From contig PHCM01000021.1 of NCBI GenBank assembly GCA_002842255.1, positions 1-12,443 on the forward strand: 12,443 nt of DNA, in the 5' to 3' direction. The translations under genes and the position numbers were made by a program. The stretch comes from Betaproteobacteria bacterium HGW-Betaproteobacteria-2. GTDB taxonomy: Bacteria; Pseudomonadota; Gammaproteobacteria; Burkholderiales; Methylophilaceae. Of the stretch, positions 6,749-12,443 are shown one piece after another. A model generated the notes under the pieces. The model did no database searches, was not told where the DNA came from, and was given only the letters and a program-made list of their open reading frames with translations. How positions within the stretch are numbered: position 1 is the stretch's first letter; every line of letters begins with the position of its first letter.

Positions 6749-7824
6749 TCTTCGCCAAGCGAAGCCAGCAGGTCAGCCTGATATTCGGCAGAGAGGGCGT
6801 TGATCAGTTCGTCCAGATCGCCTTGGGTGATGGCGTCGATCTTGTACAGCGTCAGGTTGATGCGGTGATCGGTGATGCGGCCCTGCGGGTAGTTGTAGGT
6901 GCGGATGCGTTCGGAGCGGTCGCCGGAACCGATCAGCGATTTGCGTTCGCTGGCGATCCTGGATTGCTGTTCGTCGACCTGTGCTGCCTTGATGCGGGCA
7001 GCAAGCACGCTCATGGCTTGCGCCTTGTTTTTATGCTGGCTGCGGTCGTCCTGGCATTCGACGACGATGCCGGTCGGCAGGTGGGTGATGCGCACGGCCG
7101 AGTCGGTCTTGTTGATGTGCTGCCCGCCTGCGCCGGAAGCGCGATAGGTATCGATGCGGATGTCGGCCGGGTTGATGGTGACGTCGCTGACCTCGTCGGC
7201 TTCCGGCAGAATCGCCACGGTGCAGGCCGAAGTGTGGATGCGTCCTTGCGTCTCGGTCTCCGGTACGCGCTGTACGCGGTGGCCGCCGGATTCGAACTTG
7301 AGTTTGGAGTAGGCGCCGTGACCGATGATCTTGGCAATGATTTCCTTGTACCCGCCCAGTTCGGATTCGTTGGCGGAGACGATTTCCACCTTCCAGCGCT
7401 GGCGTTCGGCGTAGCGCGAATACATGCGGAACAGGTCGGCGGCGAATAGCGCTGATTCGTCACCGCCGGTACCGGCACGGATTTCGAGGAAGATGTTGCG
7501 TTCGTCGTTGGGATCCTTGGGCAGCAGTAGTTTTTGCAGTTCGGCTTCGACTGTTTCGAGGCGAGCCTTGCCGGCTTCAATTTCCTCTTGGGCGAATTCC
7601 TTCATCTCCGGGTCGGACAGCATCTTTTGCGCTTCGGCGATGTCAGCCTCGCTTTGCTCGTAAGCGTGGAATTGCTCGACGATGGGCGTGATCTCCGCAT
7701 GTTCCTGCGACAGTTTGCGGAAATTGTCCATATCGGCAGTGGCATCCTCACTGGACAGCAGGCGGTTCAGTTCATCAAGGCGCTCGCTCAGGGTGGCGAG
7801 CTTTTTCAGCATGGAAGGTTTCAT
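6745..7824 (-). CDS. prfA: Peptide chain release factor 1
   Basis: A 359-residue class I release factor that reads UAA and UAG in the ribosomal A site and triggers peptide release. The G-G-Q catalytic motif is at residues 233-235, within [17 protein letters not shown]. The codon-recognition P-x-T tripeptide of RF1 is at 188-190 and reads P-E-T. The segment [15 protein letters not shown] follows it, so this is RF1 rather than RF2. The N-terminal helical domain (residues 1-100) is followed by [16 protein letters not shown]. The first ATG (7822-7824) gives M-K-P-S-M, the usual family start. The gene sits 29 bases after hemA and is coupled to prmC, the classical hemA-prfA-prmC order. Confidence 0.97.
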   Translation of the reverse strand: MKPSMLKKLATLSERLDELNRLLSSEDATADMDNFRKLSQEHAEITPIVEQFHAYEQSEADIAEAQKMLSDPEMKEFAQEEIEAGKARLETVEAELQKLLLPKDPNDERNIFLEIRAGTGGDESALFAADLFRMYSRYAERQRWKVEIVSANESELGGYKEIIAKIIGHGAYSKLKFESGGHRVQRVPETETQGRIHTSACTVAILPEADEVSDVTINPADIRIDTYRASGAGGQHINKTDSAVRITHLPTGIVVECQDDRSQHKNKAQAMSVLAARIKAAQVDEQQSRIASERKSLIGSGDRSERIRTYNYPQGRITDHRINLTLYKIDAITQGDLDELINALSAEYQADLLASLGEE

Positions 7825-7853
7825 TGGTTCACTTCAAGAGTATGCGGGCAAGG

Positions 7854-9110
7854 TTATTCTGGAATCTGGTAGAGCTGGCGCAGTAACGATTCCAGCTGTT
7901 CGCGGTCATCGCCATGGGCGTGGTTAAGAGCATGGCTGGGGCCGTGCAGCAGTTTGTTGGTCAGGGCGCTGCTCAAGGACTCCAGCACGACTGCCGGGTT
8001 TTCGCCGCGCGCCAGCAGTTTTTGCGCCTTGTCCAGTTCGTTGCGGCGGTATTGCTCGGCCTGGTCGCGCAGGGCGCGGATGGTTGGCACGGCGTCGCGC
8101 GTCTTCAGCCATTGCATGAAGTTCTGTACGCGCATGTCGATGATGGTCTCGGCTTCGGCCGCTGCTTCCTGGCGGTTACCCAAGCCTTCCTGCACGACCT
8201 GCGCAAGATCGTCGACCGTGTAAAGGTAAACATCATCCAGTTCGCCCGCTTCCGGTTCGATATCGCGCGGCACAGCCAGGTCGACCATGAAGATCGGGCG
8301 ATGCTTGCGCGCCTTGATGGCACGTTCGACCATGCCAAGGCCAACGATGGGCAGTTGGCTGGCAGTGGAGGTGATGACGATGTCGAACTCTGCCAGCCGG
8401 TCCGGCAATTCGGACAGCAGGACGGCCTGGCCGCCGATGCGCTCTGCCAGTTGATTGCCGCGCTCCAGCGTGCGGTTGGCGATGGTGATGCTGCCTGGTT
8501 TTTGCGCGACGAAATGTTCCGCGCAGAGTTCGATCATTTCTCCTGCGCCGATGAACAGCACATTGAGGCCTTCGAGTTTGCCGTAGATGCGTTGTGCCAG
8601 CCGCACGGAAGCCGCCGCCATGGAAATCGAGCTGGCACCGATATCGGTATTGGTACGGACTTCCTTGGCCACGGCGAACGTACGCTGAAACAGTTTGTGC
8701 AGAAGGGTGCCAAGCGTACCGGCGCTTTCGGCGATCTTCACGGCCTGCTTCATCTGGCCGAGGATCTGCGGCTCACCCAGCACCATGGAGTCTAGCCCTG
8801 AGGCGACGCGGAACGTATGCTTGACGGCATCCTGCTGCGGCAGGGTATAGGTGTAAGGCTGGATGTTCTGCGGATTCAGCTTGTGATAAGTCGCCAGCCA
8901 TTCCAGTGCGCGCTGCGGCTCGTCCGTATTGCAATACAGCTCGGTGCGGTTGCAGGTCGAGAGGATGGCCGCTTCCTTGACGCCATAACCGGCATCGCGG
9001 GAGGTCAGTTCGCGCAGGGCTTCACCCAGATGTTCGTTCTGGAAAGCCACATGTTCGCGGATGGAGAGAGGCGCGGTATTGTGATTAACACCGACTGTGA
9101 ATAAATGCAT
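7854..9110 (-). CDS. hemA: Glutamyl-tRNA reductase
   Basis: A 418-residue NADPH-dependent enzyme that reduces glutamyl-tRNA(Glu) to glutamate-1-semialdehyde, the first committed step of C5-pathway tetrapyrrole synthesis. The N-terminal catalytic domain starts [14 protein letters not shown] and carries the nucleophile C53 in [28 protein letters not shown] lies near residues 104-121. The NADPH domain has [12 protein letters not shown]. The C-terminal dimerisation helices begin around residue 325 ([10 protein letters not shown]). The ATG at 9108-9110 has AGGA about ten bases upstream on the minus strand. It is the first gene of the hemA-prfA-prmC operon and diverges from rpe across 120 bases. 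Presence of hemA rather than an ALA synthase is expected for Betaproteobacteria. Confidence 0.97.
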   Translation of the reverse strand: MHLFTVGVNHNTAPLSIREHVAFQNEHLGEALRELTSRDAGYGVKEAAILSTCNRTELYCNTDEPQRALEWLATYHKLNPQNIQPYTYTLPQQDAVKHTFRVASGLDSMVLGEPQILGQMKQAVKIAESAGTLGTLLHKLFQRTFAVAKEVRTNTDIGASSISMAAASVRLAQRIYGKLEGLNVLFIGAGEMIELCAEHFVAQKPGSITIANRTLERGNQLAERIGGQAVLLSELPDRLAEFDIVITSTASQLPIVGLGMVERAIKARKHRPIFMVDLAVPRDIEPEAGELDDVYLYTVDDLAQVVQEGLGNRQEAAAEAETIIDMRVQNFMQWLKTRDAVPTIRALRDQAEQYRRNELDKAQKLLARGENPAVVLESLSSALTNKLLHGPSHALNHAHGDDREQLESLLRQLYQIPE

Positions 9111-9230
9111 GGCGTAATTTTCCTGTATCGCTCATTCTTAAGCAACAGAAACCGCCGCTAAACGTGGTTTTTGTAACCCTTTGTGGTTAAAATGGCATTT
9201 TTATCCGCAAATTTAGAATTCAATATCATC

Positions 9231-9929
9231 ATGGCTAAACAATTCAGAATCGCACCCAGTATCCTTTCCGCCAACTTTGCCAAGCTCGGTCAGGAAATTA
9301 CCGACGTCATTACTTCCGGTACGGATATCGTTCACTTTGACGTGATGGATAACCACTATGTTCCGAACCTGACGATCGGCCCGCTGGTCTGTGAGGCGAT
9401 TCGCCCGGTGACCGATGCCATCATCGACGTGCATCTGATGGTCAAGCCGGTCGATCGCATCATTCCTGATTTTGCCAAGGCCGGCGCCAACATCATTACC
9501 TTCCATCCGGAAGCTTCCGAGCATATTGACCGCAGCCTGTCCTTGGTGCGCGACCATGGCTGCAAGTCCGGTCTGGTATTCAATCCGGCAACGCCATTGA
9601 GCTACCTGGATTACGTCATGGACAAGGTCGACATGATTCTGCTGATGTCGGTTAACCCGGGTTTCGGCGGCCAGAAATTCATTCCGGGCACACTGGACAA
9701 GCTGAAGGAAGCGCGCGCCAGAATCGACGCTTATACCGAAAAGACCGGCCGTGAAATCTGGCTGGAAGTTGATGGTGGCGTCAATGCCGCCAATATTGCC
9801 GAGATCGCCCGTGCCGGTGCCGACACCTTTGTCGCCGGTTCAGCCATCTTCGGTGCAGGCAAGGATACGGATCCCAACCGTTACGACAGCATCGTCGGCG
9901 CGTTGCGTGCCGAGCTGGCCAAGGTCTGA
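9231..9929 (+). CDS. rpe: Ribulose-phosphate 3-epimerase
   Basis: A 232-residue TIM-barrel enzyme that interconverts ribulose 5-phosphate and xylulose 5-phosphate (pentose phosphate pathway, and the Calvin cycle where present). Metal-site residues visible are H35 and D37 (V-H-F-D-V-M-D), H68 (D-V-H-L-M) and D181 (L-E-V-D-G-G-V-N). The flexible loop and phosphate sites are [12 protein letters not shown] (139-150) and V-A-G-S-A-I-F (201-207). The start at ATG 9231 ([13 protein letters not shown]) matches the family. The frame stays open upstream to a GTG at 9183, but that stretch does not look like the family. No Shine-Dalgarno is evident before 9231. The gene ends 23 bases before the Trp-rich leader ORF, so readthrough into trpE is likely. 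Confidence 0.96.
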   Translation: MAKQFRIAPSILSANFAKLGQEITDVITSGTDIVHFDVMDNHYVPNLTIGPLVCEAIRPVTDAIIDVHLMVKPVDRIIPDFAKAGANIITFHPEASEHIDRSLSLVRDHGCKSGLVFNPATPLSYLDYVMDKVDMILLMSVNPGFGGQKFIPGTLDKLKEARARIDAYTEKTGREIWLEVDGGVNAANIAEIARAGADTFVAGSAIFGAGKDTDPNRYDSIVGALRAELAKV

Positions 9930-9952
9930 TCCGGACGCGGAGTAACCTCAAC

Positions 9953-9991
9953 ATGAACTTCAGATATATCGATTGGCGATGGTGGAACTGA
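9953..9991 (+). CDS. trpL: trp leader peptide (12 aa, three Trp codons)
   Basis: A complete short ORF encoding [12 protein letters not shown], with Trp codons at 9974-9976, 9980-9982 and 9983-9985, then TGA. Three Trp in 12 residues, two of them adjacent and close to the end, just upstream of trpE, is the classic design of a tryptophan-sensing leader peptide. GGAG at 9939-9942 gives a ribosome binding site with ten bases of spacing. Scarce charged tRNA-Trp should stall the ribosome at these codons and change folding of the downstream RNA. The leader starts only 23 bases after the rpe stop, and I see no promoter in that gap. The sensor therefore probably works inside an rpe-trpE transcript, or uses a promoter within rpe. 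Confidence 0.85.
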   Translation: MNFRYIDWRWWN

Positions 9992-10057
9992 TCTGGCAGT
10001 AAGGATTGTTCCGCCGACGGGCGTTGCCCGCCGCAATCGCAAATTGAATATTGGGGA
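9981..10057 (+). promoter_or_regulatory. trpE leader RNA with mutually exclusive hairpins (attenuator-type)
   Basis: Segment 1, GGTGGAAC (9981-9988), covers the last Trp codon and can pair with segment 2, GTTCCGCC (10008-10015), over eight base pairs including one G-U. Segment 2 can instead form CGCC/GGCG (10012-10015 with 10020-10023), which uses bases of segment 3. Segment 3, CGGGC (10018-10022), otherwise pairs with segment 4, GCCCG (10026-10030), around a GTT loop. This is a 1:2, 2:3, 3:4 layout. The 3:4 hairpin lacks a following T run, so it is not an ordinary intrinsic terminator. A further stem pairs CCGCAAT (10031-10037) with ATTGGGG (10050-10056) at six of seven positions. It covers the GGGGA ribosome binding site of trpE and is followed by ATTTT. 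Pairings were found by eye; no energies were computed. Confidence 0.65.
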
Positions 10058-10061
10058 TTTT

Positions 10062-11549
10062 ATGTTGCAAATGATGAATCAAGCTGAATTTGAAGCTCTG
10101 GCCAATCAGGGCTTCAATCGCATTCCGTTGGTCACTGAAACCTTCGCTGACCTCGACACGCCACTCTCGCTCTATCTCAAGCTGGCCAATCAACCTTTTA
10201 CTTATCTGCTGGAATCCGTGCAGGGCGGTGAACGCTTTGGTCGCTATTCGATCATCGGTCTGCCTGCCCGCACCCGTATCGTGGCACGTGGCCGGGATGT
10301 GGAAGTCATCGACAATGGACAGGTGATTGAATCGGCCGCCGACGTCAATCCGCTGGATTTTGTCAAAAGCTTCCAGGCACGATTCAAAACGCCGCCCTAT
10401 GCCGGCCTGCCGCGATTCACCGGCGGTCTGGCAGGCTATTTCGGCTATGAGACCGTGCGCTACATCGAGCGTCGCCTGGCGGCAACGCAAAAACCGGATG
10501 TGCTGGATGTGCCGGATGTGTTGTTGTTGGTCTCCGAAGAATTGGCGGTGGTCGACAATCTCTCGGGCAAGCTGTACTTCATTGTCTATGCCGATCCTGC
10601 GCAGCCGGATGCCTATGCAGATGCCAAGGCCAGATTACAGGAACTGATACGCCTGCTGCGAAAGCCGGTTACGGTGCCGGAATCCGGCCCGCTGGAAAAG
10701 ACCGTGGCCACATCCGAGTTCGGTGAGGCCGGCTTCAAGGCGGCAGTGGAAAAAGCCAAGCAATACATCTTCGATGGCGACATCATGCAGGTGGTATTGA
10801 GTCAGCGTATGGCGCAGACCTTTGCCGCACCGCCGTTGTCGCTTTATCGCGCGCTACGCAGTCTCAATCCTTCGCCCTACATGTTCTATTACGACATGGG
10901 CGATCATCATGTCGTCGGTGCTTCGCCGGAGATTCTGGTGCGGCTTGAAGGCGACACCGTAACTGCCCGGCCCATCGCCGGCACTCGTCCGCGCGGGCAG
11001 ACGCGCGAGCAGGATATCGCGCTGGCGGAAGAACTGCTGGCCGATCCGAAAGAGCGTGCCGAACATGTGCAGTTGATGGATCTCGGCCGCAATGATGTCG
11101 GCCGCGTCGCGCAGACCGGCAGCGTGAAAGTCACCGATAGCATGGTGATCGAGCGCTACTCGCATGTCATGCACATCGTTTCCAACGTCGAGGGAAAACT
11201 GAAGCCCGGCATGGATGCGGTAGACGTGCTGAAAGCAACCTTCCCGGCCGGTACCGTCAGCGGTGCGCCCAAGGTGCGCGCGATGGAGATCATTGATGAA
11301 CTGGAACCTTCGAAGCGTGGCATTTATGCCGGCGCTGTCGGCTATCTTGGTTTCAATGGCGACATGGATGTTGCCATTGCCATCCGCACCGGCGTCATCA
11401 AGGACAAGATTCTCTATTCCCAGGCAGGTGCCGGTATCGTCGCCGATTCCGTGCCGGATAACGAATGGATAGAGACACAGAACAAGGCCCGCGCTGTACT
11501 GCGCGCGGCAGAAATGGTGCTGGCGGGGCTCGATAGCAGTGACTGCTGA
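10062..11549 (+). CDS. trpE: Anthranilate synthase component I
   Basis: A 495-residue chorismate-binding enzyme that, with the glutamine amidotransferase TrpG, makes anthranilate from chorismate in tryptophan synthesis. The N-terminal tryptophan feedback site L-L-E-S is at residues 49-52, followed by G-G-E-R-F-G-R-Y-S. The catalytic C-terminal domain has [28 protein letters not shown] and [18 protein letters not shown], then [10 protein letters not shown]. All expected motifs are present. It is not fused to TrpG. GGGGA at 10053-10057 places the start at ATG 10062. ATG 10074 (M-N-Q-A-E-F) resembles many relatives and is an alternative, and a TTG at 10044 is unlikely. Trp-dependent control by the leader just upstream is likely. 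trpG does not follow: the next gene is a membrane sensor overlapping the stop. Confidence 0.96.
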   Translation: MLQMMNQAEFEALANQGFNRIPLVTETFADLDTPLSLYLKLANQPFTYLLESVQGGERFGRYSIIGLPARTRIVARGRDVEVIDNGQVIESAADVNPLDFVKSFQARFKTPPYAGLPRFTGGLAGYFGYETVRYIERRLAATQKPDVLDVPDVLLLVSEELAVVDNLSGKLYFIVYADPAQPDAYADAKARLQELIRLLRKPVTVPESGPLEKTVATSEFGEAGFKAAVEKAKQYIFDGDIMQVVLSQRMAQTFAAPPLSLYRALRSLNPSPYMFYYDMGDHHVVGASPEILVRLEGDTVTARPIAGTRPRGQTREQDIALAEELLADPKERAEHVQLMDLGRNDVGRVAQTGSVKVTDSMVIERYSHVMHIVSNVEGKLKPGMDAVDVLKATFPAGTVSGAPKVRAMEIIDELEPSKRGIYAGAVGYLGFNGDMDVAIAIRTGVIKDKILYSQAGAGIVADSVPDNEWIETQNKARAVLRAAEMVLAGLDSSDC

Positions 11550-12443
11550 TACCGTCGGCATGCCTGTCATGTTGGGACGCATGCTGACGGTTTATCTTGC
11601 TTATCTGGTGGCAGGCAAGCTCGGGTTGCTAATTCCTTATGTCGGTTCTCATATCGCGCTGATCTGGCTGCCTACCGGCATTGCTATTGCTGCCATCCTG
11701 CGATGGGGATTCATCAGCGTGATCCCCATCTATCTGGCTTCCTTTACAGTCAATTTTTTGACCGGCGCTCCGCTCGTGTTGTCGGTGCAGATGTCGATCG
11801 GCAATCCAATCGGGCCAATGGCGGCAGCCATGTTGCTGCAACACTTTGATTTCAAGTCTGCGCTGGATCGCATGCGCGACATTTTGTTGCTGCTTGCATC
11901 AGTCAGCACCGGCATGTTGATTACTGCGAGTAGCGGGGTGCTGGCTTTGGTGATGGGCGGCGCTATCGGCAAAGGCGAAGTGTTGCAGGCATGGTTCATC
12001 TGGTGGTTGGGAGACTCGGTCGGTGCCTTGCTGATTCTGCCTTTGCTACTTAATCTCGGGCGCAAGGAGGCAACTGTTTTCTGGCGTTATCGGCTAAAAA
12101 TCTTGTTCGGGTTCGTTATTTTTTCCGTGTTTGACTGGTATGCCTTCGATTTTCTCAAGGCGCAAACCGGTCAGCTCATGTGGCTGTCTTTCCTGTTGCT
12201 GCCGCTGGTGATCTGGGCGGCAATGCGCTATGGCATTAGCGGGGCTTCAGTCGTGATTCTTGGTGTGTCGCTGAGTGAAGTGTGGGCGATGGCCAATCAG
12301 CGTGGCCTTTTTTTTCATGCCGATATGCACCAGAGCATTTTTTCCCTCTGGATATTCATGGCTACCATGATGATCGTGGCCATGATGGTGGTCGTGCTGC
12401 AAGCCAGGCATAAGCTCAGTGAAAAGGCTTTGCGCGACAGTGA
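11539..12443 (+). CDS. MASE1-domain membrane sensor, N-terminal part (cut by window edge)
   Basis: The frame is open from GTG 11539 to the right edge (301 residues). It encodes an integral membrane domain with roughly eight hydrophobic helices. The MASE1 pattern is visible: [12 protein letters not shown], then [13 protein letters not shown], then [15 protein letters not shown], and [24 protein letters not shown]1 is a sensory input domain found on histidine kinases and on GGDEF/EAL c-di-GMP enzymes; its ligand is unknown. The last residues, [12 protein letters not shown], look like the linker entering a PAS domain, so the output module lies beyond the window. Start choice is uncertain. GTG 11539 overlaps trpE by 11 bases and has GGGG ten bases upstream; ATG 11560, 11569 or 11581 are alternatives without a better ribosome site. 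Confidence 0.85.
   Translation, partial: MTADTVGMPVMLGRMLTVYLAYLVAGKLGLLIPYVGSHIALIWLPTGIAIAAILRWGFISVIPIYLASFTVNFLTGAPLVLSVQMSIGNPIGPMAAAMLLQHFDFKSALDRMRDILLLLASVSTGMLITASSGVLALVMGGAIGKGEVLQAWFIWWLGDSVGALLILPLLLNLGRKEATVFWRYRLKILFGFVIFSVFDWYAFDFLKAQTGQLMWLSFLLLPLVIWAAMRYGISGASVVILGVSLSEVWAMANQRGLFFHADMHQSIFSLWIFMATMMIVAMMVVVLQARHKLSEKALRDS

Noticed and set aside
9164..9193. GTGGTT direct repeats (9164-9169, 9183-9188) and TAAAAT (9188-9193) as rpe promoter or operator
   Set aside because: No acceptable -35 lies at a normal distance, the repeat is only six bases, and the hemA-rpe gap is AT-rich enough for chance matches.
9183..9230. Longer N-terminus for rpe from the upstream GTG
   Set aside because: The extra residues do not resemble Rpe, whose family start is at the ATG at 9231; the upstream open stretch is more likely untranslated leader.
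10011..10034. GC-rich hairpin before trpE as a Rho-independent terminator
   Set aside because: The stem (10018-10022 with 10026-10030) is good, but the bases after it are CCGCAATCGCAAATTG with no T run, so I describe it only as part of the leader RNA.
10044..10061. TTG at 10044 as the trpE start
   Set aside because: It lies upstream of the GGGGA ribosome binding site at 10053-10057, which fits the ATG at 10062.

Overview
The window reads as a compact stretch of a betaproteobacterial chromosome, most likely from the Nitrosomonadales/Methylophilales side of the class. This rests on family-level protein resemblance and on gene pairs typical of Beta- and Gammaproteobacteria: metX-metW, hemA-prfA-prmC, and rpe close to trpE. 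It is an inference, not a database result. Nearly everything is core metabolism or translation. Coding density is very high, no stretch over 300 bases lacks a gene, and I see no rRNA, tRNA, CRISPR array, phage or complete insertion sequence.

Layout from left to right. (1) The 5' part of pyrE on the minus strand is divergent from xth (exonuclease III), which converges on a small unrecognised conserved-looking gene. (2) After a 216-base intergenic region with a good -10 box come ampG (muropeptide permease) and an overlapping TauE/SafE (UreH_2-like) membrane protein. (3) On the minus strand metX and metW overlap by four bases. (4) A gamma-carbonic-anhydrase-family gene diverges from metX across only 21 bases. 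(5) A 149-base palindromic element with 21-base terminal inverted repeats lies between the convergent gamma-CA and prmC genes. (6) On the minus strand hemA-prfA-prmC form an operon joining the first step of tetrapyrrole synthesis, release factor 1 and its methylase. (7) On the plus strand rpe is followed by a short leader ORF rich in Trp codons, then trpE, then the start of a MASE1-domain membrane sensor that runs off the right edge.

The most interesting parts are not in the large genes. First, bases 9953-9991 encode a 12-residue peptide ending in W-R-W-W-N, followed by mutually exclusive hairpins. This is a tryptophan leader, but without a convincing intrinsic terminator and with a possible stem over the trpE ribosome binding site. 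Second, the 149-base element at 5754-5902 has the architecture of a TA-targeting MITE (compare neisserial Correia elements). Removing it in silico restores a different in-frame ending for the gamma-CA gene. Third, the metX/gamma-CA gap carries overlapping -10 boxes on both strands, placed so that both mRNAs should start at or next to their start codons (leaderless).

Nothing in the window amounts to a wholly new multi-gene system. The regulatory and repeat observations are the ones worth following.
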